64,000 nt of DNA from Bifidobacterium eulemuris (GTDB taxonomy: Bacteria; Actinomycetota; Actinomycetes; Actinomycetales; Bifidobacteriaceae), in NCBI RefSeq assembly GCF_014898155.1, contig NZ_CP062938.1:2046001-2110000 (forward strand), written 5' to 3'. The translations under genes and the position numbers were made by a program. The notes beneath the pieces are model-generated. The model saw only the letters and a list, made by a program, of their open reading frames with translations, was not told the DNA's origin and made no database searches. This document shows, in pieces, positions 1 to 8,870 of the stretch. The stretch's first letter is position 1. Every line of letters starts with the position of its first letter.

Positions 1-43
1 TCGTCCCGAGCGAGTCGCACGGATTTCTTCCGGAAACGTGGTT

Positions 44-77
44 TCGTCATTCCGAGCGGAGTCGAGGAATCTCACGC
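44..77. repeat. Dispersed intergenic repeat, short copy
   Basis: One copy of the window's dispersed element: TCGTCATTCCGAGCGGAG followed by TCGAGGAATCTCACGC. The copies at 2.9, 8.7, 21.5, 27.5, 41.0, 46.3, 48.1 and 58.7 kb share both ends. This copy lies upstream of the folate gene. A partial match also sits at positions 1-14. Confidence 0.7.
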
Positions 78-125
78 TTACTCATCACCCACACCGCCAC
101 ATAGTCCGCTAAGAAAGGACCAGAT

Positions 126-1643
126 ATGACCGATATCAAGGACTTCACCAGCCAATACGGATTGGTTGAGAAAATCGACGCTTTCGGCTATCTCGACGCG
201 CTGAACGCCAATCCGGACGCCCCGCGCAAGCACGGCAAAGTCGTGCTGGTCACGGCCGATACCCCGCTGATGGCCTCCCGCGGCGAAGGCAAAACCACCA
301 CCACCATCGCCCTGATCGACGCGCTTAACAAGCGTGGGGTGGATGCGGCCGCCGTGCTGCGTCAGCCGAGCATGGGCATCACCGCCGCCGGTTCCAAGGG
401 CGGCGCGTCAGGTGGCGGCAAGGCCTCGCTCACCCATCCCGAACTCATCGACTGGGGTCTGACCGGCGAGATGGCCGCCATCGCCGCCGCGCAGAACCTG
501 CTCGTCTCCTTCGCGGAGAAGGCCATCGACGAGGGACGTCTCGACGACATCCTCGTGCCGCGCGTCTCCGAAGTGCCAAGCCGCTCGCTGCGCGCGATCA
601 CCGTGGATGCCGGCAAGAACAACGTGGCCGAGAAGGTTGTGCTCACACCGACCTGCGAGCTTATGCAGATCGTGTGCCTGTCGCGTTCGATGGACGAGAT
701 CGGACGCCGTGTGGCCGCGATGATCGCCGGCACCAAGGACGGCAAGGCCGTGACCTTCGGCGAGTTCATCGACTTGTGGCGCATCACCGACATGCTCGCC
801 GGCGCCGTGATGCCGGCTAAGACGGAGACCATGAACGGCTCGCCCGTCTACGTGCATGGCGGTCCCTTCGCCAACGTGTCCATCGGCATTCCGACGCTCG
901 CTTCGGTGCAGATGGCCTGCTCGCTGCATGATGTGGTGATCGTCGAGGCCGGGTATGGCGCCGACGCCGGCGCGCAGAAGTGGCTGGACATCGCATGCCG
1001 CGAGTACGGCGCGCAGTGGCCGTCCGCCGCTATCGTCGTGACCCGCGCCTCCACGTGGCGCGACGACGCGGAACTCGCCTGGCGCTACCCCTTCCATGTG
1101 GATCGTCTGGAGAAGCTGGACATCCCCACCTTCCCGCTGGTCAATCTGTGGGACGGCGAGGACGATCAGATTCCGGCGCTGCGGGACACCGCCAAGGAGC
1201 TGGAATTCCGCGAGCCGATCATCGGCAACCTGTACCGCGACGGCGGCGAGGCGCTGGCTCCGCAGCTCGACCAGTTCGTGGACGCGCTGCTCAACGGCGC
1301 GATGCCGGCCGCGCCCCATAGCCACAAGGGCATGCCGTTGGTGGAGAACGTGAAGTGGATCGCCGAGCAGGCCTATGGCGTGCCTGCCGAACGCGTGGTG
1401 CTTAAGGACGGTTTCGCCGCCTCCCTGACCGAGGCGAACGAGCTGTGCGCGGGCGCTGGCGTGTCGTTGGACGATATGGCGGTGGTCGCGGTCAAGTCTC
1501 CCGCGACGATGACCGACAACGACCGCGCCGGCGAGGATGAGCGCACGGTGACCTTGAAGAAGGTCGAAGTGCATGCGGGCGCCGGCCTGGTGCACGTGAA
1601 CCTCACCACCAGCCTGACCACGCCGATGCCGAAGATCGTCTGA
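126..1643 (+). CDS. fhs: Formate--tetrahydrofolate ligase
   Basis: The protein of 505 residues joins formate to tetrahydrofolate using ATP, giving 10-formyl-THF for purine and one-carbon metabolism in the cytoplasm. The N-terminal ATP-binding loop RGEGKTTTT is at residues 52-60, followed by the glycine-rich stretch AGSKGGASGGGK near residue 95, both typical of this family. The family is usually about 550-560 residues, so this is a shorter version. The ATG has an AAAGGA Shine-Dalgarno sequence a few bases upstream. It appears to be transcribed alone and ends at a strong hairpin shared with the convergent tautomerase gene. The family call is secure. Confidence 0.93.
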   Translation: MTDIKDFTSQYGLVEKIDAFGYLDALNANPDAPRKHGKVVLVTADTPLMASRGEGKTTTTIALIDALNKRGVDAAAVLRQPSMGITAAGSKGGASGGGKASLTHPELIDWGLTGEMAAIAAAQNLLVSFAEKAIDEGRLDDILVPRVSEVPSRSLRAITVDAGKNNVAEKVVLTPTCELMQIVCLSRSMDEIGRRVAAMIAGTKDGKAVTFGEFIDLWRITDMLAGAVMPAKTETMNGSPVYVHGGPFANVSIGIPTLASVQMACSLHDVVIVEAGYGADAGAQKWLDIACREYGAQWPSAAIVVTRASTWRDDAELAWRYPFHVDRLEKLDIPTFPLVNLWDGEDDQIPALRDTAKELEFREPIIGNLYRDGGEALAPQLDQFVDALLNGAMPAAPHSHKGMPLVENVKWIAEQAYGVPAERVVLKDGFAASLTEANELCAGAGVSLDDMAVVAVKSPATMTDNDRAGEDERTVTLKKVEVHAGAGLVHVNLTTSLTTPMPKIV

Positions 1644-1668
1644 CGAGGGACAGGCCGTTTGGAATGAT

Positions 1669-1706
1669 GAGGGGGCGTTGCGTCGAGTGGCGCAACGCCC
1701 CCTCTT
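1669..1706. terminator. Bidirectional terminator between fhs and the tautomerase gene
   Basis: A perfect 14-bp stem, GAGGGGGCGTTGCG paired with CGCAACGCCCCCTC, encloses an 8-nt loop between two convergent genes. The T-run is short, so termination is inferred from stem strength and position. Confidence 0.75.
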
Positions 1707-1722
1707 GCGTGGGTGCGAAGAC

Positions 1723-2073
1723 TTAGAAATTGCCGCCGTTCCAGCCCCAGTCGGAGGTGGCGGTGTAGCGGATGTAGGTGCGGTCCTGCGGAATGCCGAG
1801 TGTGGATTCGAGCGCGTCCATGATCTGGCGGGTGAGCTCCTCCCACACGGAGCCGGGCACGGCGGAACGGCCGAGCATATTCACCTCCACATAGGCGGCG
1901 GGCGCGCTGTCGTCGCCGCCGAAGTAGATCGGCATATCGTCCTCGAACGGGCACATCAGCCAGCCCTCGGATTTGCCGGGAACGGCGGTGATCGCCTTGC
2001 CATAGGCTGCTTTCAGCGTTTCGCGCTGTTCGGGCGTGGTGGCGACGGACACATGGGTGTGGATGACGGGCAT
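1723..2073 (-). CDS. MIF-like tautomerase family protein
   Basis: A 116-residue protein of the macrophage-migration-inhibitory-factor/tautomerase superfamily. The first residue after Met is proline, the catalytic base of that superfamily once Met is removed. The sequence MPVIHTHVS, the later EGWLMCPFED and the aspartate/glycine-rich segment GGDDSAPAAYVEVN resemble bacterial MIF homologues, which are about 115 residues long. I chose the ATG at 2073 because AAGGAGG lies just upstream; an open frame continues 53 codons further but lacks family features. The natural substrate is unknown; phenylpyruvate-type tautomerase activity is a family inference. It converges on fhs. Confidence 0.85.
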   Translation of the reverse strand: MPVIHTHVSVATTPEQRETLKAAYGKAITAVPGKSEGWLMCPFEDDMPIYFGGDDSAPAAYVEVNMLGRSAVPGSVWEELTRQIMDALESTLGIPQDRTYIRYTATSDWGWNGGNF

Positions 2074-2254
2074 GATGCCTCCTTGGATTACGGACGATAT
2101 TCCGTACCCATCATAGGCCGCGCCAAATGCCTCGGCCACGCTTGACGCGATGTGCGGGCGGACCGGCGGCGGAATCGCGGGAATAAAGGATTCTCTGTGT
2201 GAATGGGGGAGAATCGGGCGGCTGCGTCGCACGAGACGTGTTTAATGGGCGATT

Positions 2255-2812
2255 GTGAAAAAACTGATTGAGCAGCTTATGAAGTTCGGCATCGTGGGTG
2301 TGATCGCCTTCGTCATTGATTACGGTCTGATGAACCTGCTGCTGGCGTTCCATATGCACAACATCCTCGCCAGCACCATCTCGTTCCTGATCTCCCTGGC
2401 CTTCAACTATCTGGCGAGCATGAAGTTCGTGTTCAAGCACCGCCCCGATATGGCCCGATGGATGGAGATCCTCATCTTCGTCTCGGCGTCGGTGGTCGGC
2501 CTGTTCATCAACGAGCTCATCATCTACATCTCCACATTCGGCATGAACCATGACGCCATGGTCACGCAGCATGCCGAATATATGGTCCGTACCAACATCG
2601 GCAAGCTCATCGCCACCGCCGTGGTGATGGTCTGGAACTTCCTGATCCGCAAGTGGCTGCTGGATGACACCCACACCAATGCGATGAACCGTCTCAAGCG
2701 CGCCGACAACCGCCTGACCCCCGAACAGCTCGAAGCCAAATGGGAGAACAGCTTCTCGCACCGGCTCGGTCTGTGGTCGCTAGAGCATACGCCCCAAGGC
2801 TGGCCGAAGTAG
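2255..2812 (+). CDS. GtrA family membrane protein
   Basis: A 185-residue protein with four predicted membrane segments, starting at a GTG. The N-terminal KFGIVGVIAFVIDYGLMN matches the GtrA family, small four-helix proteins thought to move polyprenyl-linked sugars across the membrane for surface glycan decoration. The C-terminal 45 residues are charged and soluble. No glycosyltransferase gene is adjacent, so the glycan partner cannot be named. The ribosome-binding site is weak. A very strong terminator follows immediately, implying a single-gene transcript. Confidence 0.82.
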   Translation: MKKLIEQLMKFGIVGVIAFVIDYGLMNLLLAFHMHNILASTISFLISLAFNYLASMKFVFKHRPDMARWMEILIFVSASVVGLFINELIIYISTFGMNHDAMVTQHAEYMVRTNIGKLIATAVVMVWNFLIRKWLLDDTHTNAMNRLKRADNRLTPEQLEAKWENSFSHRLGLWSLEHTPQGWPK

Positions 2813-2827
2813 GCGGCGACACATACG

Positions 2828-2886
2828 AAAAGCCCGTTGGAATCTGAACTGGGATGCAGTTCAAATTCCAACGGGCTTTTCTTTAT
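2828..2886 (+). terminator. Rho-independent terminator after the GtrA gene
   Basis: A long hairpin with arms AAAAGCCCGTTGGAAT and ATTCCAACGGGCTTTT, plus an inner TGAACT/AGTTCA stem, followed by T-rich sequence. The A-rich 5' flank makes it able to act in both directions. Confidence 0.88.
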
Positions 2887-3058
2887 TCGTCATGTCGAGC
2901 GGAACGCAGTGGAGTCGAGACATCTCGGCGGACTGAGATGCCTCGACTTCGGCTTCGCCTTCGCTCGGCATGACGAAGGAGAGTGGGGTCTTCGTATGGC
3001 ATGACGAAGGAGGAGGGGATGGCATGCCGAGGAAAAGCGCTTCGCTCGGCATGACGAA
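2887..3058. repeat. Dispersed intergenic repeats, inverted pair plus half-copies
   Basis: A forward copy, CGTCATGTCGAGCGGAACG to GAGTCGAGACATCTC, is followed by an inverted copy, GAGATGCCTCGACTTCGG to CTCGGCATGACGAAGGA. Two shortened pieces ending in GGCATGACGAAG come before the MFS stop codon. The two full copies can pair into a long stem. No coding function is seen. Confidence 0.75.
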
Positions 3059-3060
3059 GT

Positions 3061-4485
3061 TCACACGGCGACTTCGGTGAGGGTGGGCTGTTCGGTGCTG
3101 GACTTGATCTGCTTGAAGCCGATGAACGCGATCACCAGCGAAGCCAACGCCAGCACGGTCACCACCGTGAATCCGCCGTGCGAGCCGTAGCGGTCGATGA
3201 ACTGGCCCGCGATCGCGGAACCGGCCGACGAGCCGATGGAGTTCATCGCGCCCATCCACGCCACGCCCTCGGTGAAGCGGGTCGGCGGCACGAGATGCAG
3301 CATCAGCTGGTTGCCGTTGATCCACGTGGGCGCCTGGCAGACGCCGATCACCAGATAGATGAGCATGATCACCCACAGATGCTGGGCGAACATGAACGTG
3401 CCGATGCCGATGTTCACCACGGCCAGGCAGAAGTAGAAGCGCTTCCACAGCGGAATCGTCCAGTTCTTCGCGCCGTACAGCAGCGCGCCCACCAGCGAGC
3501 TGAAGGAGAAGCAGGCGAACACGAAGCCCGTGTACTGCTTCATATCCTGCTCGGTGGCGAAGGCGATGATCGAAATGCCGGTGGCCGACTGGAACGCGCC
3601 CAGCGAGAACCAGGTGACGCACACGGCGATCAGACCCGGCCCCCAGATGGACTCCTTGGCGGCGGTCGCCTGCTCGGCCAACGCCACCTCGATCGCGGCG
3701 CGGATCTCATCCTCCGAAGCGCCCTGCGCGCGCTTCTCGCGACGCACGGTTTCGGCGATGGTCTCCGTCTTCAGAGCCGCCGCCTTGGCCGCCTCATGCT
3801 CGCGGTATTCCTTGCGGGTCATGCCGGCTTCACGCGCCAGATCGGTCTGGCTCGGCGGTTCGGTGCTCAATTCGGTGAGCACCATCAGCGCGCCGATCAC
3901 CACGCACATGCCGGTGAACGAGAACGCGAGCAAGCCGGAGATCACGGCCAATGTGGAGGCGAGCGGATTGCCGATCACCCACATGCACTCGTCGAATACG
4001 CCCGACAGGCTCAACGCGCGGTTCGTGCGCTCGGAATCGCCTTTCAGCAGGCGGGTCCAGCGGGCGCGGCTCATCGCACCCCACGGCGGAATCGCCGCCA
4101 GGAACGGCACGATGCAGAACAGCACCCATTCCGGCGCATGCGCGTTGATGCTCGAGATCATCGCGGTGGCGGCGACCATCCACACGATAATCGTGGGAAT
4201 GGAGACACGTCGTTGGCCGAACGTGTCGACGAGCCTACCGAGCACCGGGCTGACCACGGCCAGCGAGATCGCCTGCACTGCGGTCAGCGCGCCGGCCAGC
4301 GAGTAGTTGCCGTAGAAATGCTGCACCGAAATGGTGATGGTCATGCCGACCATCGGGAACGGCATGCATGCGATCACGGAGCCGATGGAGAAGCGTGCGG
4401 TATGCGGTATGCGCAACAGCTCCGCGTACCCGCCGAACAGACGGCGTCCCAGATCCCTGACGATGTTTACTGACTCATGTGACAT
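3061..4485 (-). CDS. MFS transporter
   Basis: A 474-residue major facilitator superfamily protein with about twelve hydrophobic segments. Cytoplasmic-loop motif traces are visible, such as GRLVDTFGQRR after the second or third helix. The central loop between the two six-helix halves is unusually long, charged and alanine/glutamate rich, roughly residues 215-285, and probably forms a helix in the cytoplasm. The ATG at 4485 was chosen because GGAAAGGAG lies upstream; the open frame extends 56 codons further into the promoter region. The substrate is unknown. The gene is divergent from the histidine phosphatase gene, and the 247-bp gap should hold both promoters. Confidence 0.85.
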   Translation of the reverse strand: MSHESVNIVRDLGRRLFGGYAELLRIPHTARFSIGSVIACMPFPMVGMTITISVQHFYGNYSLAGALTAVQAISLAVVSPVLGRLVDTFGQRRVSIPTIIVWMVAATAMISSINAHAPEWVLFCIVPFLAAIPPWGAMSRARWTRLLKGDSERTNRALSLSGVFDECMWVIGNPLASTLAVISGLLAFSFTGMCVVIGALMVLTELSTEPPSQTDLAREAGMTRKEYREHEAAKAAALKTETIAETVRREKRAQGASEDEIRAAIEVALAEQATAAKESIWGPGLIAVCVTWFSLGAFQSATGISIIAFATEQDMKQYTGFVFACFSFSSLVGALLYGAKNWTIPLWKRFYFCLAVVNIGIGTFMFAQHLWVIMLIYLVIGVCQAPTWINGNQLMLHLVPPTRFTEGVAWMGAMNSIGSSAGSAIAGQFIDRYGSHGGFTVVTVLALASLVIAFIGFKQIKSSTEQPTLTEVAV

Positions 4486-4732
4486 GACAAATCCACGCTC
4501 CTTTCCGCTCCCGACTGGATGTTCCCCGGCGTTTGGCGTCGCGCCGGAGCCCTCATCGATACTGATGTGCTGTGTCCATGGTCGCGCAAAGTTTGCGTGA
4601 ATGAGAGATCCCCTCTTCGCATATTTGCGTCGAGACAACTCTAATCGCAGCACCGGTCACGACACGCGGTACATTGGTATATCGGAGCAAGGTTTTTCCC
4701 CATGAAGGGGCAACGTCGAGGAAGGTCGGCAG

Positions 4733-5392
4733 ATGAGCGCAACCACCATTCATTTCGTCCGTCACGGCAAGGTGTTCAACCCCGACCATCTGCTGTACGA
4801 GCGGCTGCCCGATTTCCACCTGTCGAACCGCGGACGGCGCATGGCGGAGGCCACCGGCGCCTATATCGCCGCGAATCCGCAGATGAACACGGTGGCGGCC
4901 GTCTACTCCTCGCCGCTCGACCGTACGCGCGAGACCGCGGGCGCGATCCTCGAGGCGCTTAACCGCGTGCGCGCCGAACGCGGCGAGGACGCGCTCGAAC
5001 TCATCACCGACGAGCGGGTGATCGAAGCGGAGAACGAATTCCGCGGCAAGCGCATCGGCCATGGTGAGGGCGCGCTGTGGCGCAACGGCAACTGGAAGCT
5101 CGTACGCAACCTATACAAGCCCAGCTGGGGCGAGTCGTACCGGCATATCGCCGAGCGCATGGACGCGTTCGCGCGCGAGAAAGTGGCGCAATACCCGGGC
5201 CAACAGATCGTCGTCGTCAGCCATGAATCCCCCATCTGGAGCTACCGGCACATGCTGGAGACCGGGCATCCCGAACATTGGATGTTCCTGCGGCGCACGG
5301 CCCTCGCCTCCGTGACGAGCGTGACCTACGACAACGAGACCGGGCGTGTGATGTCAATCACCTATGTCGACCCTGCGGCCGACGTGAAATAG
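4733..5392 (+). CDS. Histidine phosphatase family protein
   Basis: A 219-residue member of the phosphoglycerate-mutase-like phosphatase superfamily. The catalytic RHG motif is at residues 10-12, the second arginine region SSPLDRTRETA at about 59-70, an acidic EAENEF near 98 and the second catalytic histidine in VVSHES at about residue 164. These support a cofactor-independent phosphatase acting through a phosphohistidine. The substrate cannot be deduced. A GAGGAAGG ribosome-binding site precedes the ATG. It may be co-transcribed with the following gene, 176 bp downstream on the same strand. Confidence 0.85.
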   Translation: MSATTIHFVRHGKVFNPDHLLYERLPDFHLSNRGRRMAEATGAYIAANPQMNTVAAVYSSPLDRTRETAGAILEALNRVRAERGEDALELITDERVIEAENEFRGKRIGHGEGALWRNGNWKLVRNLYKPSWGESYRHIAERMDAFAREKVAQYPGQQIVVVSHESPIWSYRHMLETGHPEHWMFLRRTALASVTSVTYDNETGRVMSITYVDPAADVK

Positions 5393-5568
5393 CGCGAGAA
5401 TGGAGACGGCGCCGACTTGAGCCGTCCGCTCGGGCGGGCGCGGCCTGCGTCGTCGTGACCGATGTGACCGACGTGCGCGACATGACCGGCGTGACGGCCG
5501 GCTTGGCCGAGCGAAGGCGGGAAACCCGACATAACGCTTCCGTCGAGGGAAGCGGCGAAGGAGCTGAT

Positions 5569-6459
5569 ATGAACACCGCAGAAATCGAGCAGGTGGCCGC
5601 GCATCCCGCGGTGCGGCAGGCCGCCGAGGCGGGTGCCGCGCTGGTGGACCTGTGGCCGTTGAGCGACGCGAGGCAGTTGGACAATGACGCGAAATACGCC
5701 GAGGAACTGCAGGTGCGCGTCACGCGCGCGTTCGCCGCGGTGATGACCGGGCTCGACGTGACCATGCCCGACGCGGAATTCGTCTATGAGGGCGCGGACG
5801 AGATTCCGGGCCGCCCGCAGGAGATCGTGGACGCGCTGCTGGACGCCAACGACGCCTACGACACGATGGGGGAGTTCTCGGATAGCGGGGATGCGGGGCT
5901 GTTGTACGAGGCGGCGCGTCTGCTGGGCGTGGAGTGGGACGCTTCGGTGCGCGATGCGGTGGGCCGCATTATCGCCGATGCGCAGGAGGCGTTGGATGAC
6001 GGTGCCTCCGGAAGCGCGGCGTCGCTGGCCCGACGTTTCGCGGTGGCGCTGTGCGCGTGCCATCAGTTGGTGAACGCCGTTGCGGGGTCGCGTGACGATG
6101 AGGATGCGAATTCGAGCGCGGGTGCCGTCGCTGATGAAGCTGACGCCGCCCGGAGCGTGCTGCCGGTGCTGCTGTTCGTCAACGAACTGCGGGAGCGCTA
6201 TGGGATTCCGCGCATCTGTCTGACCTCCGAACAGATCCGCACGCTGGTCGCAACGCGCGAATCGCTGGATGACCTGGTGGCATTCGTCGCCCCTCTGGCC
6301 GGCGAGGAATGGGCCAAGCATCGCGAGGATGTGCTGTGGGATCCGGACGAGGCGAAAAAGCGTGCCAAAGAGGAGGATGAGCGGCGCAACAAGGAGGCGC
6401 TCGCCGCCAAATTCGCGCATATCAAGGACGATCCGAACAAGCCCCACGTGGAACTCTAA
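5569..6459 (+). CDS. Conserved-looking hypothetical protein
   Basis: I do not recognise a family. The protein is 296 residues, soluble, acidic and alanine rich, with no signal peptide or membrane segment. The C-terminal 50 residues are highly charged (DEAKKRAKEEDERRNKEAL) and likely helical. The ATG was chosen for the GAAGGAG sequence 5 bp upstream; the open frame extends 97 codons 5' into the phosphatase gene and that part reads as non-coding. Codon use matches its neighbours, so it is probably a native cytoplasmic protein. It follows the phosphatase gene and ends at a terminator shared with the convergent DUF805 gene. Confidence 0.7.
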   Translation: MNTAEIEQVAAHPAVRQAAEAGAALVDLWPLSDARQLDNDAKYAEELQVRVTRAFAAVMTGLDVTMPDAEFVYEGADEIPGRPQEIVDALLDANDAYDTMGEFSDSGDAGLLYEAARLLGVEWDASVRDAVGRIIADAQEALDDGASGSAASLARRFAVALCACHQLVNAVAGSRDDEDANSSAGAVADEADAARSVLPVLLFVNELRERYGIPRICLTSEQIRTLVATRESLDDLVAFVAPLAGEEWAKHREDVLWDPDEAKKRAKEEDERRNKEALAAKFAHIKDDPNKPHVEL

Positions 6460-6465
6460 TCAACG

Positions 6466-6536
6466 AAAAGACCCCTGCCCGGGCCGTACTTGCGACTGTC
6501 ATACGAATCGCAGGTAGGTCTGGCAGGGGGCTTTAC
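6466..6536. terminator. Bidirectional terminator between two convergent genes
   Basis: The outer stem is CCCCTGCC with GGCAGGGG, flanked by AAAAGA on one side and CTTTA on the other. A weaker inner pairing is CTTGCGA with TCGCAGG. It sits between the convergent hypothetical and DUF805 genes. Confidence 0.7.
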
Positions 6537-6548
6537 GTATGTCGACGA

Positions 6549-7808
6549 CTACCGTCCGTACTGGCTTTGTCCGTACGGGGACTGGCCGTTGTCACCGTCG
6601 CCCTGTGGCTGTCCGTACTGGGCAGACTGGGGGTATCCCGGGGCCGTTGTGGGATAGGTCTGGCCATATTCCGGTTGCGCCGCGGTGGCCGGTGCCGCGG
6701 ACTGAGGCGGCTGGGGATAGCTGCCGTAGGGGTTCTGCTGGTCGTAGCCCATCGGCTGCGTGGGCATTCCTTGCGCGGGCATTCCCGGCATAGGCTGCTG
6801 GGGTGCCGGCTGATACGGCATGTAATCGTCGTCAAAGCGCGCGCCCTCGGGCTTGGATGCCGACGCCATGAACACGATATAGACGACGAACGCGATCAGG
6901 CTGATCAGTCCGCCGAGGAACATCACACCGAGGCCGCCGGTTGCGAAGTCGGCATAGTCTGCGCTGCCATAGCTGCCCATCGCGCCGAAGAAGAACGCGC
7001 CGCCGCCGGCCACTATGATGATCATGCCGATGCACATCACGCCGTAAAGAATGGCCAGCCACCAGCCGGGCTTGTTCGTGTCGTGCAGACGCCGCACGGC
7101 CAGCGCCAGTCCCGGAACCAACGTGGCGATCGCCCACAGGGTGCTCAGGAACGACAGTCCGTTATCGCCGCCATCGGTGATGATCTGCAGCACGACGTCG
7201 ATGGCGGTGGCGCACAGTACCCACCACCAGAACTCACTGCGTGAGGCGCGGCCTTTGAACACCGCGTACTTCTTCCAGAAGCGCAGGAACGCCTCGGGAA
7301 GGGGGCAGCCGTAATACGGCTTGTTCAGCGGCGGCGCGCCACCCGCCTCGCTCGCGTACGGAGCGCCGGCATACGCGCCGGAGGGCGCGCCGTACGGTTG
7401 CGCGGGCGGGACATACGCGTTGGCGGGATTGCCGTACGGGTCGCCGCCATATGGTTGCGCGGGCTGCTCGTACGCGTTGGGCTGCGTGTAGGGATTGGAC
7501 TGGTCGTACGGGTTGGTCTGGGTGTACGAACCAGGCTGGGTGTACTGATCAGGCTGGGGCGCGGCCGCCTGGTATTGCGGCACCTGCGCGTAAGCGTCGG
7601 TTGATTGTGCGGACGGATCGGTCTGCTGCCCGTACTGGCCGGTCGGCTGCGTGTACTGCGGCGCCTGCGGTGCGGTCTGGTCATATTGCGGCAGCGGCGG
7701 CACCTGCGGTACTTGTGGCATTTGCGGCGTCTGCGGGACCTCCGTCGACCGGGCCTCGGTGCCAGGCGTGGGATCCTGCGGTTGCGGGGTTTGGTTGGGA
7801 TCAGTCAT
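6549..7808 (-). CDS. DUF805 membrane protein with Pro/Gln/Tyr-rich tails
   Basis: A 419-residue protein. Residues 1 to about 165 are low-complexity, rich in Pro, Gln, Tyr, Asn and Gly, with repeated YTQP/NPYG-like words. The middle has four hydrophobic segments beginning FWKKYAVFKGRASRSEFWWW, the hallmark start of DUF805 proteins, and includes LAVRRLHDTNKPGWW. A second Pro/Gln/Tyr-rich tail follows to the C-terminus. DUF805 proteins are small inner-membrane proteins of unknown role. The flanking tails are probably cytoplasmic and disordered. The start is fixed by AAAGGGGAAG upstream of the ATG. Confidence 0.85.
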   Translation of the reverse strand: MTDPNQTPQPQDPTPGTEARSTEVPQTPQMPQVPQVPPLPQYDQTAPQAPQYTQPTGQYGQQTDPSAQSTDAYAQVPQYQAAAPQPDQYTQPGSYTQTNPYDQSNPYTQPNAYEQPAQPYGGDPYGNPANAYVPPAQPYGAPSGAYAGAPYASEAGGAPPLNKPYYGCPLPEAFLRFWKKYAVFKGRASRSEFWWWVLCATAIDVVLQIITDGGDNGLSFLSTLWAIATLVPGLALAVRRLHDTNKPGWWLAILYGVMCIGMIIIVAGGGAFFFGAMGSYGSADYADFATGGLGVMFLGGLISLIAFVVYIVFMASASKPEGARFDDDYMPYQPAPQQPMPGMPAQGMPTQPMGYDQQNPYGSYPQPPQSAAPATAAQPEYGQTYPTTAPGYPQSAQYGQPQGDGDNGQSPYGQSQYGR

Positions 7809-7905
7809 TGCTTCCCCTTTCTCAAGACGAATGGCGTCTCCACCATTCTCGCATATCCCGCCCGGGACCCACGGGTTTCCACGGGTATTGCCCGTAGGAG
7901 GAATG

Positions 7906-8691
7906 TCAGTCGCCGGATTCGTTGAAGGCGATGGTGTCGTCCGGGCCGAGCAGCACGCGCTCGAGCAGTGAGATAGCGCCGATCAGCAGGCCCGTCATCG
8001 CCACCACCGCCACGGTGGCGGAGAAGATCAAGGGGATGCGGAAGGAGTTGAACGCGGCCTGCAGCCAGATGCCCAGACCGTTCATCGCACCGAGATATTC
8101 CGCGGTGACGGCGGTGCCGAACACGTAGGCGGCGGTGATGCGCACGCCGCCGAAGATCTGGCGCGCGGCGACCACCAGCTTCACATGGATCAGCGTCCAG
8201 CCGCGGGTCGCGCCGCAGGTGAGCGCCACATCCTCATAGAAGCGCGGCACCGCGTTCAGTCCGCGCGCGGTCTGCACGGCCACGGGAAACACGCCGAACA
8301 CGGCGACGATCACGATTTTGCCGAACGTCGCGAAGCCGAACCAGATCATGAACAGCGGCGCGATGGTGATCAGCGGAATCGTCTGCGCGCCCACCAGCAG
8401 CGGCATGCACGCGCGGTCGAAGGTGCGCCACAGATGCAGGCCGATACCGATCGCCAAACCGGCCGCCACGGCGATCAGAAAGCCGGTCAGCGCCTCGTAG
8501 GCGGTGATGGCGGAGGCCTCCATCAGCTCCGGCCAGGTGTCGACGATGGACGCCGCGATCTGGCTGGGCGCGGCGAGCACCCGTTCGGAGACATGACCGA
8601 GCCGCACCGCCGCCTCCCATACGCCGAGCAGTACGGCGACGGTGATCGTCGGCGGGGCGATACGGGCGGCAAGCGATGCGCGGGCGGTCAT
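7906..8691 (-). CDS. ABC transporter permease, NMT1/THI5-type importer
   Basis: A 261-residue inner-membrane permease with about six hydrophobic segments and the binding-protein-dependent transport signature ALTCGATRGW in the cytoplasmic loop, which contacts the ATPase. It resembles the SsuC/TauC/ThiX group. The ATG at 8691 has AAGGAGA just upstream. It lies downstream of the substrate-binding lipoprotein gene on the same strand, separated by about 180 bp that carry an inverted pair of dispersed repeats. No ATPase gene is next to the pair, so the nucleotide-binding subunit must come from elsewhere or be shared. Confidence 0.85.
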   Translation of the reverse strand: MTARASLAARIAPPTITVAVLLGVWEAAVRLGHVSERVLAAPSQIAASIVDTWPELMEASAITAYEALTGFLIAVAAGLAIGIGLHLWRTFDRACMPLLVGAQTIPLITIAPLFMIWFGFATFGKIVIVAVFGVFPVAVQTARGLNAVPRFYEDVALTCGATRGWTLIHVKLVVAARQIFGGVRITAAYVFGTAVTAEYLGAMNGLGIWLQAAFNSFRIPLIFSATVAVVAMTGLLIGAISLLERVLLGPDDTIAFNESGD

Positions 8692-8747
8692 ACGTCTCTC
8701 CTTACGGGGCGTGCGTTTGTCATGTTGTGCGGGGCGGCCATTTTCTC

Positions 8748-8850
8748 CGTCATCCTGAGCGAAGGCCGTTAGGCCGGAGTCGAAGGATCTCACGCCATTA
8801 CGGATGCAAGTGAGATTTTTGCGCCTCTCTACGTTCCGCTCAGGATGACG
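8748..8850. repeat. Dispersed intergenic repeat, inverted pair inside an operon gap
   Basis: A forward copy, CGTCATCCTGAGCG to GTCGAAGGATCTCACGC at 8795, and a truncated inverted copy ending CCGCTCAGGATGACG. They lie between the lipoprotein and permease genes, so a transcript would form a stem between the two cistrons. Confidence 0.75.
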
Positions 8851-8870
8851 AAAACGCTCAGGAATGCGGG

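Noticed and set aside
408..1595. Long open frames opposite fhs, gltX, argS, rne and others
   Set aside because: They are mirror frames of GC-rich genes, with His/Arg/Gly-biased composition and no family motifs.
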